Of a stretch of DNA of 64,000 nt, positions 1-13,425 are shown piece by piece. The notes beneath the pieces were generated by a model. The model saw only the letters and a list, made by a program, of their open reading frames with translations. It made no database searches and was not told the origin of the DNA. The translations under genes were made by a program, and so were the position numbers. Source of the DNA: Aptenodytes patagonicus (taxonomy: Eukaryota > Chordata > Aves > Sphenisciformes > Spheniscidae); assembly GCF_965638725.1 (NCBI RefSeq), contig NC_134971.1, positions 191,001 through 255,000 on the forward strand. Reading direction: 5' to 3'. How positions within the stretch are numbered: the stretch's first letter is position 1; every line of letters begins with the position of its first letter.

Positions 1-405
1 CCTCAGCTACAGTGAAGAGCACAGTATGTACCGCCCTGCTGCTGGCTTCACAGGCCACCAGAGACAACAGTGGGTGGACTCAAAGCAGGAAACACCCTTG
101 GGGTGAGCGGGCAGACTTGTGGACAGTAGGTGTCCGGGACTCCCTTTCATAGCTGCAGGATGCAGAAAAGACGAAGCTAAAGACCACATAAGCAGAATTA
201 CTTCATCCAGTCTCTAACGGTCTTGCTGTATTTCCCCAATTCCTCCCTCTAACCACTGCCTTCATCCCAGTTATCAGAAGCCTTGCAAGCTTCCCCATCC
301 TCTGACAGCCACAGCTCCATGTCCAAGCTGGAAAAGGGGAAAGAGACAGGGGGAAAGGGAAAAAGGAGTTTTTCCAGAAGCCAATGAAATGCAACTGTGA
401 ACATA

Positions 406-419
406 GTTCCCATGGTAAC
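406..419. promoter_or_regulatory. Palindromic RFX-type X-box
   Basis: The 14 bases GTTCCCATGGTAAC fit the palindromic RFX consensus GTTNCCATGGNAAC at every fixed position. RFX dimers bind such full inverted repeats. No gene start is recognised next to it, so its target is unknown. FOXR1 lies 13 kb downstream, and a gene beyond the left edge is equally possible. The motif match is read directly; function is inference. Confidence 0.45.
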
Positions 420-1398
420 AGCAGGATCCAGGGGAAGAAAAGGGAATGTAAATCGGATTATCAAAGGGATGAACAGGGAGGGACGAACGAACCAGTTGCA
501 TCTGCCAGCCCAGCCAGGCCGCTCAAACACCGCCTGCGCCATGTGCCCAAGTACCGAATCCCCCCCTCACCTTAACGCCTACCCAGAGAGCTCCCTGTGC
601 AGCAGTTCGCTCTGCTCCAGAGTCACCTGGCGAGGCGAGGTCCCCGCAGCACAACAGGGCTCACGGAGGTCACTGAGGGAGTCCTATCGCCACAACTCCC
701 AGCCCAGAAACTTTCCCCCGAGTGGAGCAGTCTCCCTATAATTGATGCAATATATTACTTTCACTGCCTGACATCTTAACCATAAATAAGGAGGAGGCTC
801 AAAAATGCCCTGAACATTAAAAAAAAAAAGTCAAAGAGAAGTAACTCACGAGACCCAAGATTTATGCTCCTCCACCCACAGGGGAAACAGAGTACTCCTT
901 CTGACATTCTAGCAAGGACTCGCACTTTGCGGAGTGAACACAGTGAAATCAAGGTGGTTTTCAACAAAGCCAGGAGAAGCACAGCAACTCGCATCAGATG
1001 GATTTAAACCAACATATCCAATAGCAGCAGAGCCTGTTCCAGCAGGGTTCTCAGGCTTGGGAACAATCTTCCCAGCCTGAGAAAGGACTACAGCATCTCA
1101 GCTGCTCTCTAGATCTGGCTCTCTCCCTGCACTGCTTAGGCTGCTCGCTGCACACTCTCTCTCCTGGTGCTTCCCAGCCTGGAAAGGGTTAAGTCTCAAA
1201 ATCACCTCCTGGGGTTTTGCTACTTCTTTTCTGCTCCGTTTTATTTCCTCAAAGACAGAGATCAGCTGCCTGGATCTGGCTTGACCTCACAGCAGAGCCC
1301 ATAGCCGCCCTCTCTGCAGCACAGATTGCCTGCGTGCGTGTGGAGGGGCACGGGAGGGACACGTAGATTTGCTGGGCTGGAGCCCTTTTGGAGACAGG

Positions 1399-1442
1399 CA
1401 TGAATATTTCATGACGGGGAGATGATGCTTCAGCAGCATCAT
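1399..1442. repeat. Two adjacent short inverted repeats
   Basis: CATGAA and TTCATG flank a 3-base spacer at 1399-1413. Nine bases further on, ATGATGCT and AGCATCAT flank a 5-base loop at 1422-1442. Both are perfect. They could be dimeric transcription-factor sites or small hairpins. The stems are too short for a microRNA precursor. No function is assigned. Confidence 0.4.
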
Positions 1443-4264
1443 GCAGATGTGGATTTGCGCTGTGCTGTCGGGGACACAAAAGGACAGACGCCAGGTCAGC
1501 ACTCTCCAACTCCCAGGGAGCCCACTGAGAAGAGAAGCCCCCCAAGGGTAAAGGGACCTCCTCCACCCATGTTTGCTCTGCACGGCCAGCAGTATGAGGA
1601 GCCGCAGGTGGTGCCAGCAGCTCCTGCACAAACCTGCCATCCTCTACCTGGCAGCAATATCCCGGCAGAGAAAGCTGCACGTTGGCTTGATCTGGGGAGG
1701 GCTAGAGGGACAGCCCTAGTACCATAACGCCCTGTTAGAACGCTGCACCAACCCCAAAATACAAGATGTAACCAGATGGTCATTCCTAACTGGAGCCCAG
1801 GTTTCAAGAAAGGCACAATATCCAACTGGACCCAGAAAAGACATCTCTAGGGGGGCTGGACTGCATTTGGCACAAACTGTACAGACACCCTTTGATTCGG
1901 GCACTCAATACAACTTCCTTCATTCAAAAGGAGAGCGAGGTTTGAAAACCCCCGTTTTGACTCTTCGCAATGCGTAGAGCGGGTCCTGTCTAGGAGTCTC
2001 TGAAAGTCTGGCATAAAAGGAGCACTTGTGTCTCCAGAGCGTGTGTAGAGGGCGGAAAGAAAATGGACCAAACAGCATGACGCAGGACTGCCTACAGCAG
2101 GGCTAAGCTCATTCCTGGAACTCTCAAGCATGAGCTAACAGCAAAATTATCAGGGGTACAGTACCAAAGTGTATTCCTACGGGCAATCCTGTGTGGAAGG
2201 AACGACCGGCCGTCTTGGTTCAAGTCCTCCAAAATCCAGCCATGCAGTAGTGATGCCAACAGGAGGAAGGAGCAAGATTTCAGCAAGGGGAGCCTGTGGA
2301 GGACCACAGCTCTGGAAGTTAATTGAGACAAAGCTGCTACACTTTTCTTGGACATGAATTTGAGTGGGAGGTGTTTGTTACTGCCAATACATTTTTCCTC
2401 ATACACAGTTCTTCCACATGAGGTTGAACCGTTAAGCGTTGACAGTGCATCTGTTAAGATTGGCTCTAGAAACCAAATGTTCTTGAAAATAAAGAGAGAA
2501 ACATGCTGTGCTTGCCCTTCATCTTCCCAGCCATCCAGCTCCCAGTACCATGGAGAAAAGCCACGTGGAGCAGCACACGTGCACATGGATGGCCCAAGAG
2601 CGGCCATGTTTAAAGTACTCCTCTGCGTGAAAGGTGCGGCAGGCTGAGGAACAAGGGGAAGTTCCCCAAGAATGGCAAGACTCGGCGAAAGGGCGGCACA
2701 ACAATGCCAGGCTTGTTTCTACTGACAATATAAGGCTTCAAGGAAAGGTCCCGCAGAAGATCTGGGAGAAGGGCTCTTCCCAATATTTCAAATTCCTCTC
2801 CCGCTTTGTGTTTTCTTTTTACAACTGCATTTCTGTCCTACCTCCCATGGCAGTTACCTTGGCCTTAGAGCAAACAGTGAGCCTGCTTCTTCAGAAAGAT
2901 CCTGCACCCATCAGATTGCGCCGGGATCACCACAGACTACAAGCACTGGAAGAGGACATCCCTGCAAGCAGAGGAAGATGACCTTCCTCCAAGGTCAAGA
3001 AATCTTTTCTTCAGAGGAAGGAAAACAAAAAAAAAAAAATAGAAAGGCCAATGCAGCCTCCTCACTTGACTCCCTTTAATTAGTAACCATCTGGTTTTGA
3101 GAAGAGCTGTCAACCAATGTAGAGCATTTGGCAAGCTTCCTCAGCTGCTGCTCTCCTGACTTCAGTTCTTCTTGGAAATGCTTTAAGCCCCGAGATGCCA
3201 AAAGGGAATCAAAAGAAAAGTAAAAGAGAGTGCGCGCGAGTGAAGCAGAAGAGCAAGGATGCAGTATAACCTAGCAGACAGGGTGAGACATTCCCCAGTT
3301 CCACTTCCAGGTTGGGGAGCAAACTGCGAACGCTGCTGGCCATCCGATAGCTGGGAAACCTCCCACCCAGCCAGCCACACGGGAGGAACTGCAATACCTC
3401 AAGCACCATACTTCAAACAAGCCGTTACAAATCCCTTGACATTTTCCGGAAGTCGGGCTGCTCAATTCAGCATCCTGGCCAAATTCCAACTTAGGCAGTG
3501 ACTTTCTATCTTCCTAAATTCCCTCCCTCACTTCAATTTCTTCTTTGTCCCAACCACTGTGCGACGGCACTGTGTGCCTGCAGGTACGTGTGCTGCTCCA
3601 GCACAGTGTTCATCCACCAGGATAGACACAGAGAATCTTACAAACCAAATTCATCGTGCTCTGTGGACAAGAGCTGCGACACTCTTCCTCGAGTTTTGCC
3701 CTGGTTCTGCCTGATGCCACACTCTGCTCAAATAGGGGGGTGCCGTTCTCCACCGAGAAACCTGCAGGTGCAAAGGGAGCGTTTCACCTAGTGTTTGGAC
3801 AGAGCGAGGAGGCACACTAACCGTTCTGCTCTGCAAGCTCCCAGGCTGCCTCATTCTCCGAGCCTCAGAAGCTCAAGTAATCAGGCATGCTCTGGCAGCA
3901 CAAGCCCTTTTGCTCTTTTCAGGGAAGCAGCCGCACTGGTAACAAAGCTGGGTGGCAGGAGCCGGGCTGCAGCATTTTTGTGAGCCCTGCCTGCCTCATT
4001 AACATTCAGAGCACGTGGCTCAAGCAGCTTTTAGATTACTCCTTCCTGACTCTGGGACCTCGTGTGTGAGTCAGAGGCTTGCACGTTTGCTTCCCCTGAT
4101 CCCTGCAAGCCCCCAACACATGGCAAACTACGTTTTGAACGGTTCCCTTAATTTCTGCATGCAGACAACCTTCTTCTCACTTTTGCGAAGAAGCAGAGTC
4201 ATCCTCTACTCTCCCAAACACCATCATGCGCACATGGACCACCACCCTCTTTTCTCACAGACAC

Positions 4265-4304
4265 GTTCAGATTTTGCAATACCCTCAGATTTCGCAATAC
4301 CCTC
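4265..4304. repeat. Two-copy tandem repeat, 18-base unit
   Basis: The unit CAGATTTTGCAATACCCT is followed directly by a second copy differing at one base (TTC for TTT). It is a short local duplication in gene-free sequence with no visible role. Confidence 0.5.
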
Positions 4305-5403
4305 TTGTAAGCGGGTACATCAGACTCCCCTACACTCACACCCCCTCTACTCATTTCCACCCCGGTTCCCATACAGTGCTTCAGCTTCCCTTGAAGCACG
4401 TGCAGAAGCCAGCTCCCTTTCCCTTCTCCAGACCCATGGTAAGGGGGTACAGGCACAGCTGAAGGAGCGGAGGATCCCCATGTTAAATACATTAATGCCC
4501 CGCTACAAACAGGGCAGATATCGTTTCCCAACGCATTTCCGCAGATCTGTCCTATGCAGCAAAGGAATCTGAGAACCAAACCTACAAGATCCTCCCGTTA
4601 TACCTGCCCTGACATTCACCAGCCTGTCAGAGCAGCAGAACTGCAACCTCATTGACTCCTGACCCACGAGAAAAAAAGCAAGCATTAAATTCCTTATTAG
4701 AGCGTCTGAAACCACCAGGGACCCGCACCTGATTAGCGTTCTCGCACATTTCCAGAGGGGCAGAAGAGCAGGTTTCAGCTGCCCTGATCTGCACGGGGCT
4801 ATGAGATATTCTCACCTCCTGTCTCAGGAGCTGCATGAGACTTGGGCTCGGCTGGGATGCCCACTGTCGACAGGACAGTAGGAGCTCAGGAACTCTCTCA
4901 TGTCCACTTCTTTTAAGAGGATGAGTGTGCTGGTCTGATACTCTTGGGACTGAAAAACCCCATGCAGGGAACAGCGAGGTGCCCAGGCAGGCGACAGGCG
5001 AGAGAAACACATGTGGGTCATCGGGCCTGGGCCATCTTCCCATACGCCTCGACACAGGACCAAAAGCAAAAGGCTGTGGACACCGTTCCTCTTTTCGGTT
5101 TCCCAACCTCGGCTGGGGAAAACAAAGCTTTTCCTTTACACTGTACGCTCTGCTCCAAGCCACAGGAACCTCTGCGCAGTACTTCCATCTTCCATACTTC
5201 TCCTCCAAAGCCTTTCTTCCTTGTCTATTGGCATTATGCAAAGTGCCCAACTGCCGATGCCAATGAGACTTCAGGCAGAAATCCATCTACTTCTCCCTCC
5301 AGCTCTTAATTAACATGTGGACTTTAATTACATTTCCCATTTTCACAACAAAATATGTCTCTCTCCTCCACCTGCCCCTCCCCGAGATCATTACAAGAGC
5401 TCA

Positions 5404-5443
5404 GATAATAATAATAATAATAATCATCATCATCATCATCATC
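5404..5443. repeat. Compound (AAT)n-(ATC)n microsatellite
   Basis: About six AAT-type units run directly into about seven ATC units. The tract gives a histidine run in one overlapping open frame, which is not considered a gene. Confidence 0.85.
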
Positions 5444-6965
5444 TGTCTACCCTGAGAGTGAGGCAGGGGGCACCTGCTCCATCTTCCCAAGCTACCTCCA
5501 TCCCACCTAGCCCCCGGTCACTCATTCCTCGGAGAGCCACATGCCCTGGTCCCGTTCCAAGGGAGAGGGTTGGACGCACTGCTAACAGGTTGGCACAACA
5601 TATTGCCAGGGCTGAATGGTGCCTGCAGGTTTTGGCTGCAGCGAAAGACATTACAATTCAAGAATGGACACAGAAACAAAAACAAATTGGGGAGGTATTA
5701 GGGATTCTCTTCCTTTTCAAAGGTAAGGATGGGCCACCCTCCTGCCGAAGAGGCTCTATCCTCACTATTTATATGAGGCACAGCAAACACTGCTAGGAAG
5801 CTTTGCAGTAACACTCAGCTGGTTCACAGACATATGCAGTAAAAAAAATGGGCAAACTTTCTAACAAACCTCCCCACATCCTCACTGATCCAGCCGCTAG
5901 AAAAGCAATCACCTTAGTAAATCACAAAGCATCCATTTCCTGGGAGAAAGTGGAAACTGAGAAATTCTTCCCTATCCAGCCAGATGGGAGCAGGCAAGAA
6001 GCTGACACTCAAGCACGGACCTTGGTGCAGTCAGGCTTTTATGAAGCTCAGGCGTTTGTCTAAAGGTAACTCAAACTGCTCCCACTCTCCTCACAAGCCC
6101 AGGAACCTCACCCAGATGCAGTCTATCATGGCGGGGAGACTGAGTCCTGCACAACATTGACCTTGGATTTGCAAACTCAAAATCAGAATCAGCTCTCAGA
6201 TGGACTATTTTATCTGAATGTTCAAAATTCAGCAGTCAGCTGGTGGCTTTGTCCACTTACAGAGGTCCGGGAAATGGGATTTTCCTTAGTTGTTACTTCA
6301 CACCTCAGACTCTTTCAGTGCTCCTTGAAAACCTAATCTCTAGCCCTCCTGGCAGCAAACAGTAAGGTAATACTGAACTGAGTATCAAGCTATGCAATGT
6401 TTGCTTTAGTTTGCAGACAGACCAAAGACAGAGAGCTGCCCACCTCTTCCATTGCCGAGTTCTGAAGAATTAGCAATACTTCACAGAGCAGACATGACAT
6501 CAGGCTCTTGGGACAGAGACAATAACATAAGGGCAGCATCGAGGCGATCGCAACACGAAGGAGATACATGAAGGACTAAAAGTATGGCCCAGAGAGAGTC
6601 CGCAAGGCAAGGACTGCACGATCCAAACATACAGCTAAGTGCATCATGCATAACTGGGACAGAAAGAGCAGCTCGCAGCAGAGCTCCATGCACGGGCAGC
6701 AAGCATGCCGCCAGCACAGACGGTGTCTCTGCTGCTCGCAGAAACCCGTATCCCTCCTCATAGTCCAAGGATGCAAGAAAACCAAGTAATTGCCCAAGCA
6801 AGAGAGTGTCGATAAGCACGGCAGAAGGGAGACGATGCCCCTTTAAATGTGACTAAAGTGTTGTCAATGGATCTGCCATGGTAGAGGAGTTAATCCCCCC
6901 CCAGCCCCTCTCAGCCACTGTGATGGGATAATTAGATGCGAGGGCTCAGTGCAGATGATGCTCCA

Positions 6966-6997
6966 GTTGCTTAGCAACTAATGGTTTCCATGGAAAT
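6966..6997. promoter_or_regulatory. Tandem RFX-like palindromes
   Basis: GTTGCT-T-AGCAAC at 6966-6978 is a perfect inverted repeat with the spacing of an RFX X-box. Five bases further, 6984-6997 reads GTTTCCATGGAAAT, whose core TTTCCATGGAAA is a perfect palindrome close to the same consensus. Two X-box-like palindromes this close together look like a regulatory element. No adjacent gene start is visible. A distal enhancer for FOXR1 or a left-hand neighbour is possible but unproven. Confidence 0.45.
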
Positions 6998-7379
6998 GGA
7001 AAAGCAGAGCCTTCGGAGCAGTAAGTGAGCAGTGCAGCAGGGCAGGGAAAGATGCCTTAAACTCCTGCACTGATCCTCTCCTCCAGAATCACTCGGAGGC
7101 CTTGGGGTATTAGGGGAGTGAGAAGGGGGTGCCTTAAAGATACAACATCCCTGTTTCAAGCAGCAGTAAGAAGAAAAGGGTGTTTGTTTTTTTTTAGACT
7201 AAACTTTCAGTGCCATGGTGGTCCTGATCTCAGTGACCCTCCACTAGCAGGACGAGCGAGTCTGAATCATACAGAGTGGTCTTATGCAAAGGCCCATGTC
7301 CTGATACATGCATCGTCCTGCTATAAGCAGCTGAATGTGATTCCAGCATCAGTTCCCACACCCAGGGGCTGAGAGGTGA

Positions 7380-7398
7380 ACACACACACACACACACT
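7380..7398. repeat. (CA)n microsatellite
   Basis: A run of about nine CA dinucleotides. A shorter similar run lies near 9727-9741. Confidence 0.85.
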
Positions 7399-10300
7399 CT
7401 AACGTGTTTAGATTTTCAGCGCTGTCCCATAAGAAGCCATGTACAGGCATCCAGGCTGGCCCTGAAACAGCAGGCAAGAGGAGGTTTCCTCTCAACTCTG
7501 CAGCTCCGCAACACATACAAAAGTGACGCTGGCTATAAAACATGAAGACTCTCGCCAGAATAACAGAGATGAGATTTATTAACCTCAGCCCAAGTCTGTC
7601 ATCTGGTACTTCCTTCAACATGACCAATTCCTACTGCTTTATTACCGCTGCTCCCTGCACTGAGTCGGCATCCCACTGTTTCCAAGCATCGCAGCCATGA
7701 CCTGCATCTCTTCTCACTAAATACCGCACGTGCTGGCAGTGCAGCTGTACTGCAGCAAGCTGCAATCTTGTCATCTCGTGAGCTGAGCAGAGCCAAGCTC
7801 TGTTTGTATTTTGATAAGAGAGCTCTGGGACACTTAGATGGGGTTGTTGATTCAGTACTAGGTGGTCTTCACCCCCCTCACATGATGCAGGGATGGCCTG
7901 CATCACTGCCCGCTTGCAAATGACAGCCTTATGTGTTAAAGCTTTGCAAACCTCTCAAGCCCTGATGGCACAGAAGGAGATACGGGAACACACATCACGA
8001 AGACGAGCCCTGCTCTCCTACCCTCCCCTCCATCCAGCACCGCACTTGTGACAAGAAGCATCCCTTGCAGAGACAGCAGCACACTGCGCGCCTTGGGCAC
8101 CAGCTGCAGCACACGCACTCACTGCTTTGCTTTTCCCCTTCCCACCTGGGAGGAGACTGGCAGCACGTGCTCTGCTCCACAGTGTGCCATCTCTTCTTGG
8201 CAGAAAGCACGTAAAATGGAGAATAGGGCAGACGCCTCCCTCGGGCAGCAGCTGAGCTGGGAGGTGGCACGTACTGCTGGCAAGGGGAAGCCAGACCGGG
8301 CTCTGGGACCCCAGTGTGCATCGGTCAAAGCCACCGACTCCGAGATGCTCTGTGGCTCCTTCCTCCCCTCACTGCACGTGTTACTTTGCCCTCCCTGCAA
8401 ACCCAGAGGATGCCGGCTGCGACATCCGGAAGGGATGAAGCATCCCATCGGCCAGCCTGTGCCGACGGCTAATTTAGCTGTGAGCGAGGTCTCCTCCCTG
8501 GAGCCCTGTCCTGATCCACCCGGCGCTTCAGGAAGGTACCGCAGCGGAGTCGCCAAAAAAGTTGTGGAGTGTTTCAGACTCTGTCCCCTATGGCTTTCAA
8601 AGGGGGGAATCAAAGGGAAACGCTGCGCTTTGTTCTGCAGGGGAGCGGCACGAAAGGTGAGTGGCAGCAGGCCCGGCAGAACCGGTCGCTTCAATCGTCC
8701 TCCAGCTCACCTTTGAAGTGGTTTTAAAAATCAGGGAGGAGGGGCAGAGACCTGAGTTCAGCTCTTTTGCTGCAACTTCACAGAATTTGAGGACGTGGGG
8801 GGTAAGAGGCCACCTTTCCCCCACCAGAAAAATAGCATATCTGTTCAGAGGGAATAGAATATGGCTAATAAAAAAGGCTGCGATACTCGTGAAGTACATC
8901 TTTTGTGTCCTCACGTCCTGAGGAGGCTACGAACGGCTACAACGGCGGTGGCAGCATCTTCCTACAGTACCGACAGAGGCATAGCCAAGCATCTGCAGGA
9001 TTAACCAGGCACACTGACACAGCCCCCGGTCCGGTGCTGATGGAGCAACCGACTCTCACCAGTCCACAGCCTCCTCTCTGCCTTGCGTTCCCTCTCCTCC
9101 CGCCTGCCCGTACTTTCCCCACTGCCTCTCTTTAACAGAAAGGACTGGCTTTAACCCCGGCCCACACAAATCCTGGGAGCTCTTTCTATATTGTAGTCAC
9201 AGCATCAGCCACTTGCTGCAGCACGGGGAATCGAAGCAATGCCAACACAGCGGGAGTGGCACTGTGGAAGGACAAGCCAGGCGCCTACTGTACACCCCGT
9301 ACTAGGAAGATGGGGAAAAGTACCAATTAGTTCATTGGAAATTAATCTCTGTTCTACCACAGAAATATTTTTTATATAAAGAACACAGTTGATTGGCATG
9401 ACCAGTATTCACAAGCCCAGAGTCCCCCCAAGCCCACTGAGCTTGCTTCTAAACAAACACCATCAGCTGGGCAAAGACAAGATAGGAGATGATACCCTCC
9501 TATCACCACGGACAAGCGGATGTCACTGTACAAATTCAAAGCTTTCAGGGGCTGTGGAATACAAGAGCCATTCGAGCCAGACTTGAACGACAACTCTGAG
9601 TCAGAAGCCAAGTTATAGAGCTCCCCTATCTTTAGGGGAGAGAGTGAGCTCGGATCCAACATCTTTCAAGAAACAGGAGCAAATCTAGTTTCTCTGGCTT
9701 GCCGAGAAGACCTCGCACAACACGTTCACACACACACACACGAAGCCATAAGCCTGGCCGAAGACGTCTACGTATGCCTCACGCACACACGCAGAAATGC
9801 ACATGCAAAAGTCAGACACCCTGAGAAGCAATTGAGCATATTCGCAGTTACGTCTCGAATCTGAAATGTCTTTTCTCTTGATTTGCAAACAAGTCTTAAT
9901 CTAAAACGCCAGGAGATGGCAATCAACAAGGAAAGAGAACTGCGCTTGCCCCCTGACCCCAACCCGCATCCTTACAAAGCTTCCCCGGAGTTCTTGTGGT
10001 TATGAGGTGTGTGGGAGCAGGTGAGACCGGTTTTCAGTAAAACTATCCCATCAATTGGCTTCCATGCAGGTAACACTCACCTGAAAAAAGCTGGCTTTGA
10101 AGAATCCAGACCTGAGTCAAGACACCTCCAGCTTGCCGCCTCTCTACATTTTCAGCTCCGTTCATGATGCAGACAGAGATGCTGGCTACTTTGACCTTCT
10201 GCACATGTCAGCAGGTTCTCTTCTAACTTCCGTTTCACCTTCCGAAGCTAGAGGGGGACCAAAAAATGGGATGGCTTTAGGAGACAAGTGTGTGCTTCTG

Positions 10301-13300
10301 GTTAAACCATAGGGCATAAGGAATCATCAGTCCTACATTTTATTTGCCGCAAATTGGCTCTATCAGTCCGATCAAGATCCCTCTCCCCTGGGAAAGCAGG
10401 GGTGGCAAGACAGAGCTCAGGGGCTATGATGCTTTCACCCAGAATACACAGTATACAAACTGATGGGATTGGGATTCAGCAACTGAATGGCCAAGGGCAA
10501 AATTAAGGCCTTTTAGCCTTTTCTTAGACTTAAGGGAAAGGTCCATGGTTGCAACCGTATCTATTTAAAACATTCTTAGGCTTTAAGCTGGAAACCAACA
10601 CTTCTGCTCCCGGTTTTGCTAGCTTCATTGCACAGACTGGGCAGACCACAGGGCTCATTTCCCTGCTTTACTTGTTTGTATTACAGCAGGGCCTCAAATC
10701 TCTACCAGAAAGAAGTAAATGTTATCACATGGGGGAATGCTTTCCATCCCTGCAGCAGAGGCAGGAAATATTAGCAAGCTCTTTTCACGTCTTTTTTTTG
10801 GGGGAGGGTCTAAGTACAGCTGTTCAGGGCTTCTCTGGGTGGAGCACTATATTATATTATGTTATATCCTATCCCTCCCCTTCCCTTGTGTTACTTACCA
10901 GTTCCACAGACCAGTACAGCCTTCTCCGAGGACACAGAAACCTGGGGGAAGATGGGAGAAAGGAAACTCTAATCAGCTGCAGCCAGCTGCTGCTAGCAGC
11001 CCTGGAAGGTCTGCAGCTGTTTCTCGTCTCCTTCATTGCTCTGTAGTAGCCTTTGCTGGATAGCCCCCACCTAACTCCGGGGGCACCAGCTCTGAACCGG
11101 CTACAGGTGAATTCAGTTGCACCCTGCAAAATGCCAGCTCACACGGCCTCTTGTGGCCAAGCCACACACTCCGGTTGTCCTCCTGCAGCTCTGCCAGGCT
11201 GCTCTTCCCAGGGTGGCTCCTGGAAAGCGGCACAGACAACGGTGTCCTTCCCCTGGACGAGTCCATCCCCAAATATTCTTTTGTCTTTTTTTCACATCGG
11301 TGCCTCACACCTTGCCCCGCTTGCTTTTCAAAAGCCACACTTGGCAAAAGAGCAAGCAGGTCAAGACGCTTCATCCGCATGCAAGGTCTAGCTATCGCAG
11401 AACTTCTTTTACCCCCCAAAAATACTTACGCGGTTCTATGATTATTAACATAACTGCATCCAGTCTAGCGACTCCTGTGCAAGTTTATTGTTGAAGTACC
11501 AAAGGTTATGTGGGTAGGTGAGGCATCAGTGGAGGGTGCATGTAGATAATCACAGGCTTAATGAATTACTATGCCTCAGCTGATGCATACACCACCGTGT
11601 GAGTTTCACTCCAGATAGAAAGGGGAAAGCAACTTTGTGGAGCGACAGGTCGAGTGATACCTGGTAAATTATTAAACTATAGTAGGTGGATTGTTTGCAA
11701 CACATCTCAAGTCAAATACCAGGCTCCAGTTTCAGGAAGGGGAGGGGATTTTGATTGGGACGCGCTCAGACTTTTTTTGAGGAAAGCAGCCAAGCGAGCA
11801 GGTCCTGCTCACACCTGAGGAATCTGATGGGGAGCATGTCGTCTCAGCTAACGACTGAACTTCGTCACACAAGGGTGGAAAAAGCAGTGCGACAAGTCTT
11901 TTGCATGTAAGCAAAAGCAAAGCCATACTGGCTTGATATTTGTGAAATGCCTAACAAGAACTAAGCAAAACTTAATACAGTACAAACTATCATACCTGCT
12001 TTTATTGAAGAGGCAAAACTGAGCATGCCAGATCCTTCTCTGCCTTTTGAAAGTTACCTTTTCAAGAAAAGCTTGGTTTGATGTTTGACTTTTTTTTCCA
12101 ACAGCCCATCTCAAAAGATGCAAATATGCAAAGGATGAGCATAGCGACAGCAAACAGCGCAGGAACATTTGGCCCAAACCACCGCAGAGCAAGCCTGCAG
12201 TTGGGGAAAGCGTCTTACCCTTTTCTTTCATCACGCAGAAAAAACCCGAACAACTTGAAGCCAAACCTTTGGCGCAAGGGTCACGGAATTCACTTTTAAG
12301 CCAAGATTCTCCCAACACCATGATGCTAATGTCATGGCGCAATCTTTTCCAGCTATTGCCAAAACCAGCCTCTTTCTGTCCGTCTCCCTGCTACAGACTG
12401 GCAGCAAGTCCCTGATGCACTCCTCCGCTACGAGCATAACCTGTGTCCTCCTACAAAATGGTCAACATATGCAGTGAGTCTGAAATCTAATTGCCTGCTG
12501 GTACTAAGCCAAAGCTTGGATTTTGATTTGTAGATACTCCGTTTCCACCCATGCCACCTACCTCCCCTGCCCCCCGAGCAGAAGAGTGATGGTGAGTGGG
12601 CGAATAAGGATGAGGATGTATTACAATCACCCTTTAATAGCACAAACCACATCGCTTCCTTCGTCATACCTGGGACAGATTAGGCAGGGGCCGTGTGTGA
12701 AAGATATGGTTGAAGAAACAAAAGCAATTCAGGAAGGCGCAGAGTTTAGATTGCGTCTTCAAGCTGCACAAAACGTTTCTAAGAGACACGCTGTGAAAGC
12801 ACGCCCAGTATCTGCTTAACCAGGCTCCTTTTCCCCGATTGTGGTACCCCCTCAGTGTTTTGCCAGGGCTGATCTAAAGCAGTTCCCAGCTGTGAAACCT
12901 GCAACTTCCAGGCAAACAGGGCGAGGGAGCTCCCTGGTACCTGCAAACGCATCCCGAGCACTCTCTGCATCCCTCAGAGATCCGTCCTGCTTCCAGAGAC
13001 ATTCGGGTTCTCAGATCGGGGAAGTCCACTGCAGAGCATAGGTAACGCTGTGATTTCATCAGAAGCAGAAAAAAAAAAAAATGTTAGCCTAATGAATACA
13101 GGAATGGCTCATTTATCAAGGCTCTAGCAATGTAAATGGGCAGAAAACAGAGCCTACCTGGTGCCACCTATCTTCTTCTCAATCAGCTCGCTTACTCCAC
13201 CAATATGGACCATTTACTCACTGGAAGGGGCTTTAATAGGTATTTAGAAGTGTGAAACAGAGACCAGCCTTTCACCCACCTGTGTGATATCCTTTTTAAA

Positions 13301-13425
13301 AAAAAAAAAAAATGACATCAACTCTCCCGGCACACAGAGCACTGCAAGCTCGCAGGATTCTTTGTGCCACCCTTGCAGATCCCACCACGCTCAGCACCCG
13401 GAGATTACTTTGCCATACAAAGAAA

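Larger units (their letters stand above)
1..13425. other. Gene-free left flank upstream of FOXR1
   Basis: No coding exon can be supported on either strand in these 13.4 kb. The open frames present are short, overlap on both strands, lack splice-flanked conserved segments and match no family I recognise. The stretch holds short microsatellites, poly-A and poly-T runs, and several perfect short inverted repeats, including RFX-type palindromes. In the human order, UPK2 and the 5' side of BCL9L lie here, next to FOXR1. I see no uroplakin-like or BCL9-like exon, so this is either intergenic DNA or intron and non-coding first exons of a neighbour beyond the left edge. Confidence 0.6.

Noticed and set aside
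1421-1443. Hairpin as a microRNA precursor
   Set aside because: The stem is only 8 base pairs with a 5-base loop; no longer flanking pairing is seen.
5317-5796. 159-codon frame with Asn and His runs
   Set aside because: The runs come directly from the AAT/ATC microsatellite; the rest matches nothing.
8048-8716. 222-codon + strand frame
   Set aside because: Overlapped by a 191-codon frame on the other strand; no family resemblance and no splice or promoter context.
10549-11046. 165-codon + strand frame with hydrophobic stretches
   Set aside because: No recognisable domain, contains pyrimidine-rich non-coding-like sequence, and there is no upstream promoter or poly-A context.
11431-11445. 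TTCTATGATT as a CR1 LINE 3' end
   Set aside because: Only one partial copy of the terminal octamer and no CR1-like sequence upstream.
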